Below, piece by piece: positions 34,659-46,437 of a DNA stretch of 64,000 nt (position 1 is its first letter; the number at the start of each line of letters is the position of its first letter). Below the pieces are notes generated by a model. The model worked only from the letters and a program-made list of their open reading frames with translations. It was not told the DNA's origin and did not search any database. The stretch is taken from NCBI GenBank assembly GCA_020809705.1, contig CP085831.1, positions 186,001 through 250,000 on the forward strand. The letters run 5' to 3'. Both the position numbers and the translations under genes were made by a program. Source of the DNA: Calonectria ilicicola (taxonomy: Eukaryota; Ascomycota; Sordariomycetes; Hypocreales; Nectriaceae).

Positions 34659-37600
34659 TTACAGGGCTTTGTCCGTTTTAATATATCGCTCTAGAAGCGC
34701 CTTGACTACGGATGCACTTGTAGCGGCAGCAAAATTCTGCCAATTCTTGTTTTTGTGACTGTCTGCGTAGTCACACACTCCTTTGACAATAATGCAAGGG
34801 AGTTCGTCCCAAATGCCTGCTCCCTCCATCTCTAAAGACAAAATGCCGTATTTATCCGCAATCGCATCCCGTTCTTCGCCAGACTTGAGAACTGTATCTC
34901 CAGAGCCAACTCGTCCGATGAAGATGGAAGGGGCCTGGGCCTCTCTCATGCGTCCTTCTTTTTCTAGTTGGCGGTTTCTCTCAAGCCGGCTTCGCCGGAT
35001 GAGATATTTCTCATCGCATCCGAGCTCTGCACAAGAAAGTACGCGCGACTTTTCGCAGACCACATCCGAGCTCTGCACAAGAAAGTACGCGCGACTTTTC
35101 GCAGACCACATCCGAGCTCGAGTGGCAATTGACACATGCGCATTTAGGTGCGAGATAATGCTTGTGGCGATAGCTTGACTCGAATAGTCTATCACTAGAA
35201 GCACCGGGGTAATGATAATGTTCCTCGCGTGTTTGTATTTGCTCAAGGAAACACGCGGCTCTTTGTTCAACTTCTTCTCGGACATAATCCGCTTCTAGGG
35301 GCATGATAATATTGCGAATATTTTTCGTGGGCCGACCCAAAATAGTCTCAATGTCGTTCTTGGTTTCAAATCTGTCGGGATATCGTCTTCCCAGGTCATA
35401 TTGGACCACATTCCGACTGATAATGACATCCCCAAGCAATATCTCCCTTGTCTTATTGCTGCTTGTTTTAAAGATAGGAACACCGCCACATATTCCTGTC
35501 AGTAGGACCAGTCTTAACATGGGATAGCTTGAGCGTAGACTGGCCGCCGCGCTGGCAGCACTGCCCTTGCCCATTTCTGGTAGTAACAGTAGGACAACAT
35601 CAAATTTGCCCATACGCCCAGTTCGATATGAGTTTAAATCCCCTTTAGCTCTGCCATACCGATCTCCGCTCTTATCCCAAAAATGATCAAAAAGATGAGA
35701 GATTGCATTGTACTCCAGCGGTAAAGCGCAGACAATTGCAACTTCAAATTCGTCGCGGTCAGATGGTGCATCGTCAATTCTCGCACCAGATCCTATAGGG
35801 GATTGCGAGATTGTATCGGATATATTAGATCTTTCTCGGAATGAATAATTGGGTAATTCGCCTTCTTCGTCTTGAGACGTAGAAAGTAGCGACTGTGTTT
35901 CTGTTGATGGCTTCCGAGGTCTCTTTGCAAACAGGCCGCCAGCTGTGCTTGGTTCCACAGTCCAACTGCGTTTTCTCCGCTGTTCCATTTCTGATATATC
36001 GTACATATTGTTTGATGGGTTGAAGGACTTGTTAGTAGATTGTGTGGAAGATCTCATCAAAACTGATCTATCAAAAGGTGTTGGTGGGGATATTGAACGT
36101 TCTCGCTTTGCACTAGGGCGCTCAGTGCATTCTTCAAGTGCAAGCTCAAGCTTACGAACAATATGCTGATAAAGCTCCTTCCGAATCAAAGAATCAGCGC
36201 CAGGACTATTTCCATCTACACGAAATAATTGACTGTGGACGTTTAGACATCCTAAGATGGCCTCGGAATAAGAATCATTGCGCTCAGACTCTTTACTGTG
36301 CACATATTTGAAGAAATTGGCCCAAATTTGTGTATTCGCGGTTCCATATTGGGGGGCGATATCAACCGGCACGCGCTCGCCATCGTCAAGCTCGAATAAG
36401 AGTTTTACAAATGAGAGCAAAACCGGATGTCCCGGGCGGAACTCGCGGAACTCTGGTGAGCTCGGCAACTTGGACGAGAATGAGACATAGAACTGTCGCC
36501 CATCAGGTTCGCTGCCGTATGGAACCGCAAAGTGGATCTTTTTTGAATCCAGGTCAGAGTCAAAAAAGTCCATCAAGCAATACCCTAATCTTACGGCAAG
36601 GGATCGCTTTTCTTTGAGATTGTATCGTGTTATTGGGGATTGGCCGAAAAAGGAACTCCAGTTCAATGGCTTGAAATGCCCATTTTCGATCAACTCGTCA
36701 AGAGATTTCTTCTCAAGAGTGCGAAGACAAGGCTTTCCGATCGCTTCCAGAACCCAGACGCCGAATAACTGATGTTGTCGGGCCAAAAGGTGCAGACCTT
36801 GAGCTAACCCTGTGGATTGCTGTAATTCAAGACAAAGATCGTGAAATTCTCTGAGCTTCTCTTGTCTAAAATCAATTAGAAAACCGCACCTAGGCCACAG
36901 AGTCAAAAAGTGTAGGAACCTACTCGCACGAGTCATAGATGATCTCTTGCCAATTGTCTGGGTCTGTACAAGATGATAAAAGAAGTTGAAGTCCTGTGTA
37001 GCTTATATCTTCATCTAGATCGGCCGACACCTTCATCAAGACTTCGTGATCTGCGCCGCAATTGATACGCTCAAAAAGTAACCGAAATATCACTGAGGCT
37101 TGATCTCGAATTTTTGAGTGTTTCCAAGTGTGCACCTTCGCCTTGTGACTAAATCCAACAGACTGTTTTTGCGACCTTTGGAACAATCGTTCGAGAAATT
37201 TGTTGCATTCAGTTAGTGAGCGTAAATTTGATTCTTTGTTCCCCTGAACAAACTTGAAGAGTTTCGGGTTTGACCCGCTTACTAAATCAAATGTTACAGA
37301 CGAATTTTCATGGTCGATAGCCTCTAAATAAGCGATCAATCCATATATCAGAGGGTACTTCGAATGCATCTTTTGATCGGGGGCAAATTTAGGATCTACA
37401 GTGCCCTCCAATAAGCCACACAAGGCCGCGAGGTTGGACCGGCATTGCTTGAACTCATCGTCTGATAAATGAATATCAGAACTCCTCACAATAAATATCT
37501 GGCGTAGCTCAGCCTCCAGCGTACGGTCGTGATAGCTTTGGCCATCGCTCGTGGAGTTTTGCCAATCCTGTGACGAAGGTCGGTATCGGGATTTCCTCGA

Positions 37601-37663
37601 TGTCAGCAGCGCTGCTAGGCGTTGGATTGTATGCCACTCGGGGCAAGCAGATAACCACCGCAT
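34659..37663 (-). pseudogene. DUF7580-like / nucleoside phosphorylase-domain protein, frameshifted by a tandem duplication
   Basis: Exon 1 (37663-36924) and exon 2 from 36865 read 864 residues to a stop at 35011. The N-terminal half resembles the fungal DUF7580 / prion-inhibition helical region (SLAVRLGYCLMDFFD, HPVLLSFVKLLFEL). A linker rich in Ser/Arg follows. The C-terminal part is a PNP_UDP nucleoside-phosphorylase domain: EVAIVCALPLEYNA, LLTGICGGVP, LGDVIIS. The rest of that domain, including FIGRVGSGDTV, LSLEMEGAG and KGVCDYADSHKNK, lies in another frame at 35010-34659. A 46-bp tandem duplication at 35017-35108 exactly accounts for the shift; one unit would give 966 residues. PNP_UDP domains act as effector modules of fungal NLR-like receptors, but no NACHT or NB-ARC is present. 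The start was set at the first ATG in frame; an upstream exon is possible. Confidence 0.75.
35017..35119 (-). repeat. 46-bp perfect tandem duplication inside the phosphorylase domain
   Basis: Two identical 46-bp units, 35017-35062 and 35063-35108, each beginning CATCCGAGCTCTGCAC on the plus strand, plus the first 11 bp of a third (35109-35119). 46 is not a multiple of three, so the reading frame shifts by one. Confidence 0.95.
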
Positions 37664-37984
37664 CTGCAAGCCCAAATACAATCTAGCAAAAGATCCACGG
37701 CAGAGTTGGTTACGGAAACTGAGTTTTTGAGACGCAAGCAAAGAGGAGTAAGTAAGCGGGAATTATCGCGCTTAGGGACGAGGCTGCGTGACGGTCAACC
37801 TATCACATGAGGCTGACTGATAATCGGATTTGGTAAAGCCCGCACCCGACTAGCCGACCCATGCTTACAATTTGCCTTCCCCGCATATACCCCGCCAGCT
37901 TCAATCAAGGCTGGGTTTAATCAAAGCACATCCAAGAATATTGAGAACCTTGCTTTGTTTCATGGTTGAGCGTGGTGACCAGTC
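37664..37984. promoter_or_regulatory. Shared 321-bp promoter of two divergent multidomain genes
   Basis: Separates the phosphorylase-domain gene (minus) from the C2H2/FHA gene (plus). No operator was recognised. The short distance suggests they may be co-regulated. Confidence 0.4.
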
Positions 37985-40900
37985 ATGGCAGAGCCCCCTC
38001 AAGCAGAAGGTCAAATATACCATCTAGCAAATGAGTGTGAAAGCCTTTTTACAAGTTTGACAACCTCGGAACACACACGCGTAATCCACAGCCTCATTTT
38101 GGAATACCAGCAACGTTTTGCAACATGGACTGCCTACTTGGGGGTTTTTGCCCGCCCCAGCCAGTGCCTTGACCGTAGGCTTCAGAGCCTTCCCGACATT
38201 AGAGACATTGTTCTACGACTATTAGACTCATTGGGGAGATCTCTAACAATTTGTTAGCCACTCACATTAAGACTGAGCGAATTTGCATTCTGATCGATCA
38301 ATAGTCACAAGGCCACCCAACGACGTAATCAATTCGGAGACAACGGCCACTCAACTCGGAGACGAGTCTCTGCAGCGGTATCAACGAGCTTTGAGTGAAG
38401 TGGAAGAAACCTTGGAGCGACTCAACCGCCTTGGAGTGACGATCCGGCAATCCACCCGATTAGGTGTTGACTACAAAGCTAAGGCTTTTGCTGAAAAGCT
38501 CGACTTAAAGCTAATCGACGATTTGTTTTCGCTCTCGGTTCAAACTCTCTATCCAAAAGCTCACCATGAGCTTAGAAATCGCTTGAGCACATCTATGTCT
38601 CATAGATATGCCAAAATGATGTTCTTGAAATCTCGGAAAGTGGCTCTATCCACTCGGCGTGAGCAGAAGCAACCGCAGCTACCCACTATTGATGAAGATG
38701 CTATAGCAACATTGGAAATCTCTACCCCAAGTTTGGTTGGAGCCAGATCCATACAGCTGGCTCAGCCACGGCCACCATCTGTTCCCTCTCTGACACCCCT
38801 TTCATCTGTTGACACTATTGTAGTCCGTCAGCGGATAGACAATCAAAGTGTACATGGCCCAAAAACTCACCGGACGTCATCAGTATTCATCAACCAAGGC
38901 AGATACCCAAATCCGCCCAGAAAGAAAGATAATGACTCCGTGATATGTGACTGGTGCTCGCAGCGACTCGGTAGAGAAGACCTGGATCCAAAAAATTGGA
39001 GGTATGCATAACATCACATCGGGCTTTGCTTTGCTAAGATTCGACTGTAGTCGTCATGTGGATCACGAACTTAAGCCATACTTGTGCTTCATGGAGGAAT
39101 GCACTGAAGCCTCATTTGGATTTCCCACTTTTGATGAATGGTTCAATCATATGCAGGTGCATGGGCAATGCTGGCATCAGGAAGCTTTCCAATTGCCGAC
39201 TTGGATTTGCTCGCTATGTCAGAACCACCAGGATGGGTTTGGAGACCCGCAAAAGCTCTTTGAGCATATGCAACAATCGCACAATGACCAATTCAGCGTT
39301 GACCAGCTAGAGTCAATTTCTCAGCATAGTCGGGTATTTAAGCCTCGACCAGTAGATGAATGCCCGTTGTGCGGGTTTCGAATCCAAGAAGCGGAATCAT
39401 CCGATAAATCGATTCCTCTAAAACGACAAATAGACTCGGCGGGTGACACAAGTCACAAAAGGGCTAAAATTACTAATAATGCAGCCATTTCATATCCAAG
39501 CATCAACTCAGATAACCTCAAGACGGACAGTCCAGGCATGATCAAAACCGTGGCCCAACATATTGCGTCCCACTTACAAAGCTTGATGTTCCTGACCATT
39601 CGAATTGCTTCCGTTCAATCTGACCAGACTTCTGGTCAAGATGACATGGGTGTTGAAAGTGATGTTGCTGATAGTGAGAGAGCCTTGGTTTCTTCCCAGG
39701 ACGAAGAAATTAAAAGTTTTGCGGATTTGGAGTCAATCACGGACGAGCAGATGAAAGAATCTGGAGCAATCGCTTCAATTTCCACGGAATACCATACCAT
39801 GGACTTTTTGTCTGGCAGAGTTATTCTCTTGGAAGATTTGGCTTATGGCAATATCTCTGAACTAGATTTAGAGGATGATACCCTTCCGGATTCTCAGGCT
39901 TTAGATGGTATGATACAGCGGATTGAAGAGCTGATCAAAATTACCTGTAATCGAGCAGAACTATATCAGACCTCGTTGCTCGAATTAAAAAATATGCTCC
40001 AACCAGACGACGTGGCCAACTTCAGCAACCTAAATACAATGATGGAAAACTGGACAGAACAGGAATTCTTAAATAACCGACGAATCGTGTGTTTCAAGAA
40101 AGCACAGTACGAATCTACGATGAGAATTCGGTTCCACCCAGTTTCTATCGCCCAGGCGTCTCCTAACAGCGTCTGCATATCTTGTATTTGGTGGAAGGAG
40201 AGAAATGAGTTCTATGTCACTTATTTCAGTTTTCTCTACTTATTAGAGAAACTCATACTTGCCCCGAAGCAATTTGATCTACAGGAGAAAAACAAGATTT
40301 ATCAAAGGTTGAAGAGATTCCATCCCTTAACCATTTCTAGTGTCACGCCGAAAACTGAAGACTTTTTCGAAGTCATGATGTCATTCCCTGATCCCAAACC
40401 ACATAACGCCGAGAATGAAGTTGAGGTGTTCCCCTGGAGGTTACTGGAGGTAGTCATTCAGGAATTAATCGGTGATTTTCATTCCAATGATATTGAATTT
40501 GTTCGCAGTGACCCTGGCAGGGAAGAGCTCGATACCATAATGCGTCTTCTATCTACAGATGAACTCAGGCATCCAGTGCTCTTTCTAGTCCCGCTTAATG
40601 GAACATTCGAACGGAAAAGAATTGAAGTTCCATTTGCACCCGAAAGCTTACAAATCGGACGACAGACAAATAAACAAAGGATCCCGACACCTACGAACAG
40701 TTTTTTTGATTGCGGAGTAATGTCAAGGCGACATGCTGAGATCTATGCTGAACGAAATGGGAGAATCTACATTCGTGATGTCAAGTCATCTAACGGTACT
40801 TTCGTTAATGGATTGAGGCTCTCACAGGAGAATCGTGAGTCTGAACCTCATGAGCTTCAGACCTCAGACCGCCTTGAGCTCGGCCTTGATATCCTCAGTG

Positions 40901-42269
40901 AGGATCAGAAACTTGTCATTCACCGTAAAGTAGATGCTAAAGTTCAATACGCTGGCTTCATAAACTTTTCTGATCATGGCCCTGATATGGACTTTGGCAA
41001 TTTGGACGAGCCTGACTTAATATGGACGCCCGAGATTGAGGCCGCTGTCAAGGAGTGGCAAATAACACATATCTTCCCGTTTCCGAGTATGGGTATCTCC
41101 CAAGCTCCCGCACCTCATCTCTACGCTCTTGAAGATCTTCGATTGATCTACCATGTCGCCAGTATTTATTCTGAGTTGGCTGCTATCGAAGCTAATGGTT
41201 TTACTCTATGGACGGAATACATCCCCACGTAGGTTGATTTATATCTCTATGAGAAAACACTTGAATTTTGGCTAAGCTCGATTCATTGGACAGTCTTATA
41301 AGCATTGGGACCACTAATAATTATGCTATGCAAGCTCTTCTCGGCTTCTCAGCTATGCACATCGAGTCTCTTGCAGATAACTCACTTCGTTCTATGGTTT
41401 ACAAGTATCGTGCAGCCGCCATGACGGACCTTCGACAAAGTATTGAAGCGTTTTGCCGAGACACTTCCGATGCTATTCTTGCTACGTCTATTCTTCTTTA
41501 TTGGCAAAATATCGACTCTGACTGGTAAGTATTTCACGGCTAATATCTCGTGCATTACAGGATGCTAATGTCAAAAGGCGTACTTTTACCCAGCTTTCGC
41601 AGGGTATCTCCTCTGTAGGTTCTAGCCAATGGCAATTAGCTATATATTCTAACTAACTGACAGATTATCAATTCAATGGATGCCTGGAAGCATGAGTCTC
41701 AGTTTGCGAACTATATCGCCGAACGTACGAGCTTCCCAGTAGCAATGCCTGTTTTGTCTGAAAAAGAAGCCGGCGAAACCCTACCAGAGTACTTTGAAGG
41801 GCTAGGGCAAACCATTGAGAAACTTCAGAAGGTAGAAGATCATCTTAAAAATTATGGGGAAGATGGAACTCAAATTCATGGATTAATTGACCTCTTGAGA
41901 AGATCTTGGGGACTACGCCGCATGCTTATGGTCGATGAGCAGTTTGAGCACTTCCGGTTACTGCGGATGTGGCTCTTCTGGATGCCAGTTGATCTTGTGC
42001 ATCGCCACCACGGCTCTGTCAATTCCTTGATTATCATTGCTTACCTATATACTGTGGCTTTGCTTATTGCCGGCCTGTTCCCTGACATTCGCTCAACCAC
42101 ATTTGGCGAATGTGCTGCCTCAAGGATTGAGTTGATTGCTCAAAGAATCTCCGCCATCAACATTTCTGAACCTTCCAAAGACAAATTCCAAGATCAAATT
42201 TATCTTATGGAGTTTCATGTTGAGACTGTTGCTCAGTATCGTACTCGCCAAAAAGAAAGCATAAGCTAG
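37985..42269 (+). CDS. Chimeric regulator: C2H2-like fingers, MedA-like (DUF7082) region, FHA domain, fungal TF C-terminus
   Basis: Exons 37985-38252, 38305-39001, 39051-41228, 41294-41524, 41578-41614 and 41664-42269 total 4017 nt, 1338 residues. Residues 1-300 resemble the N-terminus of fungal C2H2 proteins. Zinc-binding Cys/His pairs follow from Cys304 (CDWC, KPYLC, WICSLC, ECPLC). About residues 656-785 match the MedA/Medusa-type DUF7082 region (NNRRIVCFKK, PNSVCISCIWW, FHPLTISSVTPKTEDFFEVMMSFPDPKP split over two motifs). About 849-930 is an FHA phosphothreonine-binding domain with GRQ, SRRH (Ser880-His883) and SNGTFVNG (Asn903). The last 300 residues resemble the C-terminal region of Zn2Cys6 regulators, without a Zn2Cys6 motif. 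Exon 3 alone carries fingers, MedA-like and FHA parts without a stop. Likely a nuclear phospho-dependent regulator; gene fusion is possible. Confidence 0.8.
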
Positions 42270-42672
42270 ATAGTATTTGACGTTCGATCAATGTCAGTGG
42301 GTCAACGATTTTTGAGGCGCGATTTTCCCAATAGGATACAACTTGATTCAGATACTAGACTAATAGTGGGGGGTGAGGAATAAAGTAATGATAATACAGA
42401 CAAACCATTCATTTGCCGCCAATTACAACGCAATCCAACTGTCATATCAAATTCTAAATGCTTATATAAAATCTGCAGGTTTTCTTTTCTTTTTTTTTTT
42501 TTTTAAACAGCCCGCTGTCGCAATATTCGAGATTGTGAATCCAGGCAGATATAGACAAATCTGGTTATTTATCAGCTCAAAGATACACACCCTTGGGCAA
42601 GAAAGCTTAAATGAAGACTGGAGGTGGACTTTATTCGCACATGATGGAATATTGCATCGATTACTATACAGA
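42270..42672. other. Intergenic region between convergent genes
   Basis: Contains a T-rich run at about 42482-42504 and otherwise AT-rich 3' flank. The plus-strand frame 42373-42786 overlaps the dehydrogenase and is considered chance. Confidence 0.5.
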
Positions 42673-43847
42673 CTAATCTTTCAACCCTTCGATCAAATTT
42701 TTGATGCCCTCTCCCTTCCTCGTTCTCTCCCAAGCCTCAGTTGCATTCTCAAAAGGCACAGTACTGCTGATCAAGGGCTTCACTGAGACCTTGCCTGAGC
42801 CCAACAAATCGAGCGCAATTTCATAATCGCCTGGTGCATATCGGAAACACGTTTTCAATACAATCTCCTTTTCGCACATGAACATGAGGGGTATGGCCAG
42901 CTTCGCCTTGCCCATTCCAATTTGCACAAATGTTGCACCTGGCGCTGATGCGTACAATCCAGTCTGAATTGACGACTCAGCGCCAGTGCATTCCAACAAG
43001 ACGTCAACACCGCGTTGGATATTTACTTCCTGTTTAAATCGCTCTGCGTCGTCTTCGGGGGATGAGTTGATATCCGGGACAAAGGTGGCGCACTCCAGAA
43101 AGTTTTTGGCGAATTCCAGCTTCGTCTTGTTGATATCAGCAATGGCAACTGACTTCGCTCCGTATGCCTTTGCTACTGCAGCTGTAAGCAAGCCAATCGT
43201 ACCAGACCCCTGCACCAGCACATTCTGGCCTGGCCTCAAATCTGCGAGGCGGACGCCGTGGACGGCAACGCTCAAAGGCTCCACTAGAACGGCTTCCTGT
43301 AAACTAAGAGAGTCTGGGATCTTGTAGACAAAGTCGCTCGGGATCTTGAAAAATCGTGCAAGTGTTCCATGTGTGTGGGGAGGGTCTGCAGCAAATTTCA
43401 TTTCTGGGCAGAGATTGTACTTTCCAGCTTTGCACTCCTTGCATCGTCTGCAAGAAAATCCCGGCTCGATCGCAACGCGATCGCCTGGTTTGAGGGTGGT
43501 GACGGCGGAACCAACCGAGTGGATGATACCTGAAGCCTCGTGGCCCATGACAAGGGGTGTCTCGTCAGACACCTTCCTTGTCACGCCCCCATGCATCCAA
43601 AAATGGACCTAGTAGATTTAATATTAGTCCGCATATAGATATTAGTGGAAGATAGTACTTACATCGCTTCCACAAACACCAACAAACGAGATTCGGATCA
43701 AAACATCGTACGGGTCGTCAATCTCAGGAATAGGTCGCTGCTCAAATCGAGCTTTCCCGGGGCCATAAAGCAAGCAAGACAGATTCTAATGGGATATGTG
43801 AGCAGCGTGCAGCAAATGATGACTGGTTTTCATACATCTTGAGACAT
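42673..43847 (-). CDS. Zinc-dependent polyol dehydrogenase (xylitol/sorbitol dehydrogenase-like)
   Basis: Exons 43847-43836 (only 12 nt), 43785-43663 and 43608-42673 give 356 residues, the normal length of medium-chain polyol dehydrogenases. Catalytic zinc ligands are Cys42 (GVCGSD), His68 and Glu69 (GHEASG). Structural zinc cysteines are 98, 101, 104 and 112. The Rossmann motif is GSGTIGLL, with an acidic residue at the end of the second strand (ADINKTK), which favours NAD over NADP. It should oxidise xylitol, sorbitol or arabinitol to the ketose in the cytosol. The exact polyol cannot be set from sequence alone. The 12-nt first exon (Met-Ser-Gln-Asp) is well supported by GTATGA...CATTAG splice sites. 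Confidence 0.88.
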
Positions 43848-44350
43848 TTCGAGTTTTTCTTTTCCAAATTAGTGCACGAATATTACGGCTACTACACAGG
43901 AATCTTAGGTGTCGAGATGCTGAAAGGAAAAAAACATCTTGGACAGCAAGAATATATGCTTACCAGTCACGATGCAGATGCAGCGGACACGTCTACCCCG
44001 CATCTCACTCTCCCTGCAAGCTACGGACCAGTGTCGTCCGAACAGGACACGGAAACTGTGGATAAAGGAATCAGAACTATTTACGCGAGAAGCAGCATCG
44101 CTGTAACACATCTATCGCGAGATATGATGGGCCAAAACTGATCTTCGTACAAAGTTAGGTGCTATTGGCTAGCGCCACACACCACACTAAAAACAAGCCA
44201 GGCATCCATCGGACGACAGTCACCCGAACCTAATGCCATATGTGGCAAAATGCAAAAGAAACGTTAAGAAAGGTCACGAGATATGCTTGAAAACTATGCG
44301 CAATATATTGACACACTTTTATTACAATCAAAAACTAAATGACGCTCATT
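43848..44350. promoter_or_regulatory. Promoter region of the polyol dehydrogenase
   Basis: Lies between the dehydrogenase start and the 3' end of the arrestin-like gene. The plus-strand 100-codon frame at 43839-44141 has no family resemblance. Confidence 0.4.
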
Positions 44351-45619
44351 TTAAAATTCATACGCGGGTGTGGTGCCCTCATCCAAACTCCGAACTCCAA
44401 TTTGCAAGGGTATACGCAAGTTAATCGTCGAAGAGGCGCCGCCGGCTGAGAGGGTTGCGGATAACAAAAGAACATAAATGCGGCTGATAATACAATTATG
44501 AAAAGTGGGCAAGAATAGCTCCTCGTCGACCGGCAACCCGATCGTAAGACGTGTTCTAGAATGGTAACTAGCCCCCTCTCCGAAGCTTTCGATGTCCCCC
44601 ATCTTTGCATCGATGGAATGATCCGACGATGAGTCGTCGGCTTCATTATACCAGTTCTTGTTCTGGAACTGGCCTTGTTGCCATGCCGTCTCCTCTAGAA
44701 CCTCATGGGGAACTGGAACCGTACTGCAGCGCCAGTTGCTATTGACCGCGATATGTGTCCAGTCGCCGAGGTTGGGGAGATCAGAAAATCCCTTGAATCC
44801 AAAAATTGTGACAGATTTAATTTTTGTGGATAGTTTGGTGATCCTGGGGAACTCAATCTTGCTGGACCCTGGGGCGAATTTCAGATTTAGCTGAATCTGG
44901 GTGTTGCTGGCTTCGTGGCCGTTGTTATCTAGCATGATGGCTGCGGGCTGAAACGCTGTGGCAGTAATCTTTCCCATCCTTGTTGATAGCAGTGAAGCCT
45001 TGAGGGTCTTGCTTTTCGTCAGACGATACATCCTATCCGAGGGCTTGATATCCAAAGGAGGCTCGTCCAGAGATGCAGGGAGAATCAAAATTTCCTTCAA
45101 ATTCTCTAGAATCGTCTTCGTTGGTCCATTAACCTGATCCTTTCTAGACACCTTGGCCACGATAGCGTAGCTAACTGTAGCCTTTTTTGGTGAGAAGGAA
45201 TCTCGCTCCCAGGTTCCCATCGATGGTGGAAGCTGGGTGTGCGCATCATGGGCGGAACAGTTGGTGGTGTGTGGACAGAGGTTGACGGGAAGGCGGTCTG
45301 GGATAATGAAGTGGAAAGGTACAGTATATGACTGGCCTGCCTTAAATATCCTCGGCATTGGATAGGAGTCTGATGCGAGGGGCATTGGCAATTGCAAAAA
45401 TGGATATGATGTCTTCAGTAGCCGGTTGGATACGAGCCCCCGCACCACTGCCGTGGTGTTACCCACTAGGGAAATTTTCAAGTCGTCAAATGGAACGTCT
45501 TTTTTGCAGTTGATAACGACTTGACCACATACTGCCGAGGATGTGCTGTAAACCCTGGCTTTGAAGTGGTTGTCGAGCTCAATGTTTAGACTACCCAAAG
45601 AAGGAAGAATCATCTCCAT
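44351..45619 (-). CDS. Arrestin-like domain protein
   Basis: A 422-residue single-exon protein with an arrestin-type beta-sandwich layout. The N-terminus (LNIELDNHFKARVYSTSSAVCGQVVI, written in part) is the usual fungal arrestin start. FKAGQSYTVPFHFIIPDRLP is the conserved strand pair ending the N-domain, and KATVSYAIVAKV is the adjoining strand. These adaptors recruit Rsp5-type ubiquitin ligases to plasma-membrane transporters. No clear PPxY motif was found, so the coupling is uncertain. The gene is divergent from the Zn2Cys6 regulator across an 818-bp region carrying candidate binding sites. Confidence 0.75.
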   Translation of the reverse strand: MEMILPSLGSLNIELDNHFKARVYSTSSAVCGQVVINCKKDVPFDDLKISLVGNTTAVVRGLVSNRLLKTSYPFLQLPMPLASDSYPMPRIFKAGQSYTVPFHFIIPDRLPVNLCPHTTNCSAHDAHTQLPPSMGTWERDSFSPKKATVSYAIVAKVSRKDQVNGPTKTILENLKEILILPASLDEPPLDIKPSDRMYRLTKSKTLKASLLSTRMGKITATAFQPAAIMLDNNGHEASNTQIQLNLKFAPGSSKIEFPRITKLSTKIKSVTIFGFKGFSDLPNLGDWTHIAVNSNWRCSTVPVPHEVLEETAWQQGQFQNKNWYNEADDSSSDHSIDAKMGDIESFGEGASYHSRTRLTIGLPVDEELFLPTFHNCIISRIYVLLLSATLSAGGASSTINLRIPLQIGVRSLDEGTTPAYEF

Positions 45620-46437
45620 GGTGGTGCTGTGGCTTTTAGAACCGAACGAGATACCGTACTCTGGAGATTTGTTGGTGATTATATCGAGAAGCTGGATGGA
45701 GCTCTGGTACTTTCGGCCAAGGCTAACTTGTGGAGTGAGGATGTAAAATATGATGTAGTAAAAATTCCAACATTAGATCTGAATGATATACTAGGCGTGT
45801 TTCTAGAAAAAGAGAAGAGGCTTGGTTCTTTCTTTCCAAGATCTGATGCAAAGTGAAGATCAAGCAAGATAAGCATGGGACCACGTTCCGCCAGACCTTA
45901 TTTATAAAACAAAGCCCTTGGCGTTTTTATTAAACTGCTAGGTAATGGAAATATGACACATTCGTCAGATGTGTTCCGTTTGTCGGCGCGTGCCAGAACA
46001 CGCCTGAGATTGAGTCTGGGGGGCGTTGTGATTCACCAATCATTGTACCATGATGATTGCGTGACCCCCTGGGCGCCTCAAGTCATCACGAAAAGTGGTT
46101 CGACTTGACGGGCTTTCAGAGTCCGTCACCCGAGACACCGCTAATTAGAGAACGAGTGACGGATTTTGCAAAGTCCGTTAGCGTAATCTCCCTGGAGCCC
46201 TATGAAGGCTACAATTGGTTCTATTCCCGGGCTGCCCCACTGTTGAAAGTCCGAGATGAGTTTTATTGCCCAATTACGGTAATCCTCAAAGTGGGCATTA
46301 TTTGTGAGGGACGGTGTCTCCACCACCGAAAGTCCGTCAAGCTCGATTCTGCTGTAAGGCCTCTTCATCCATGGTATAGTTTGTCGCCTCAATCTCCAAA
46401 TGAGTTCCTCTTTACGTTTGATCTGCTGCTGCGAACC
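45620..46437. promoter_or_regulatory. Divergent promoter between arrestin-like and Zn2Cys6 genes
   Basis: Holds four AGTCCG elements and one near-perfect palindrome, all within 220 bp (46118-46337), described separately. Plus-strand reading frames here (45629-45856 and 46057-46437) are not supported as genes. Confidence 0.5.
46159..46178. promoter_or_regulatory. Candidate Zn2Cys6 operator, CGG-N12-CCG palindrome
   Basis: ACGGATTTTGCAAAGTCCGT is an inverted repeat matching its own complement at 18 of 20 positions, 260 bp upstream of the regulator's ATG. Inverted CGG triplets are the classic target of binuclear-zinc-cluster dimers. Related direct copies lie at 46118-46126 (AGAGTCCGT), 46245-46253 (GAAAGTCCG) and 46328-46337 (GAAAGTCCGT). 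Confidence 0.5.

Noticed and set aside
45629..45856. Small plus-strand gene of 75 codons upstream of the arrestin-like gene
   Set aside because: No family resemblance, sits in a divergent promoter, no TATA or leader context.
46057..46437. Long open frame before the Zn2Cys6 gene as an N-terminal extension
   Set aside because: It is in another frame from the MSAQSQ start, which joins the zinc cluster in phase; the region holds the regulatory repeats instead.
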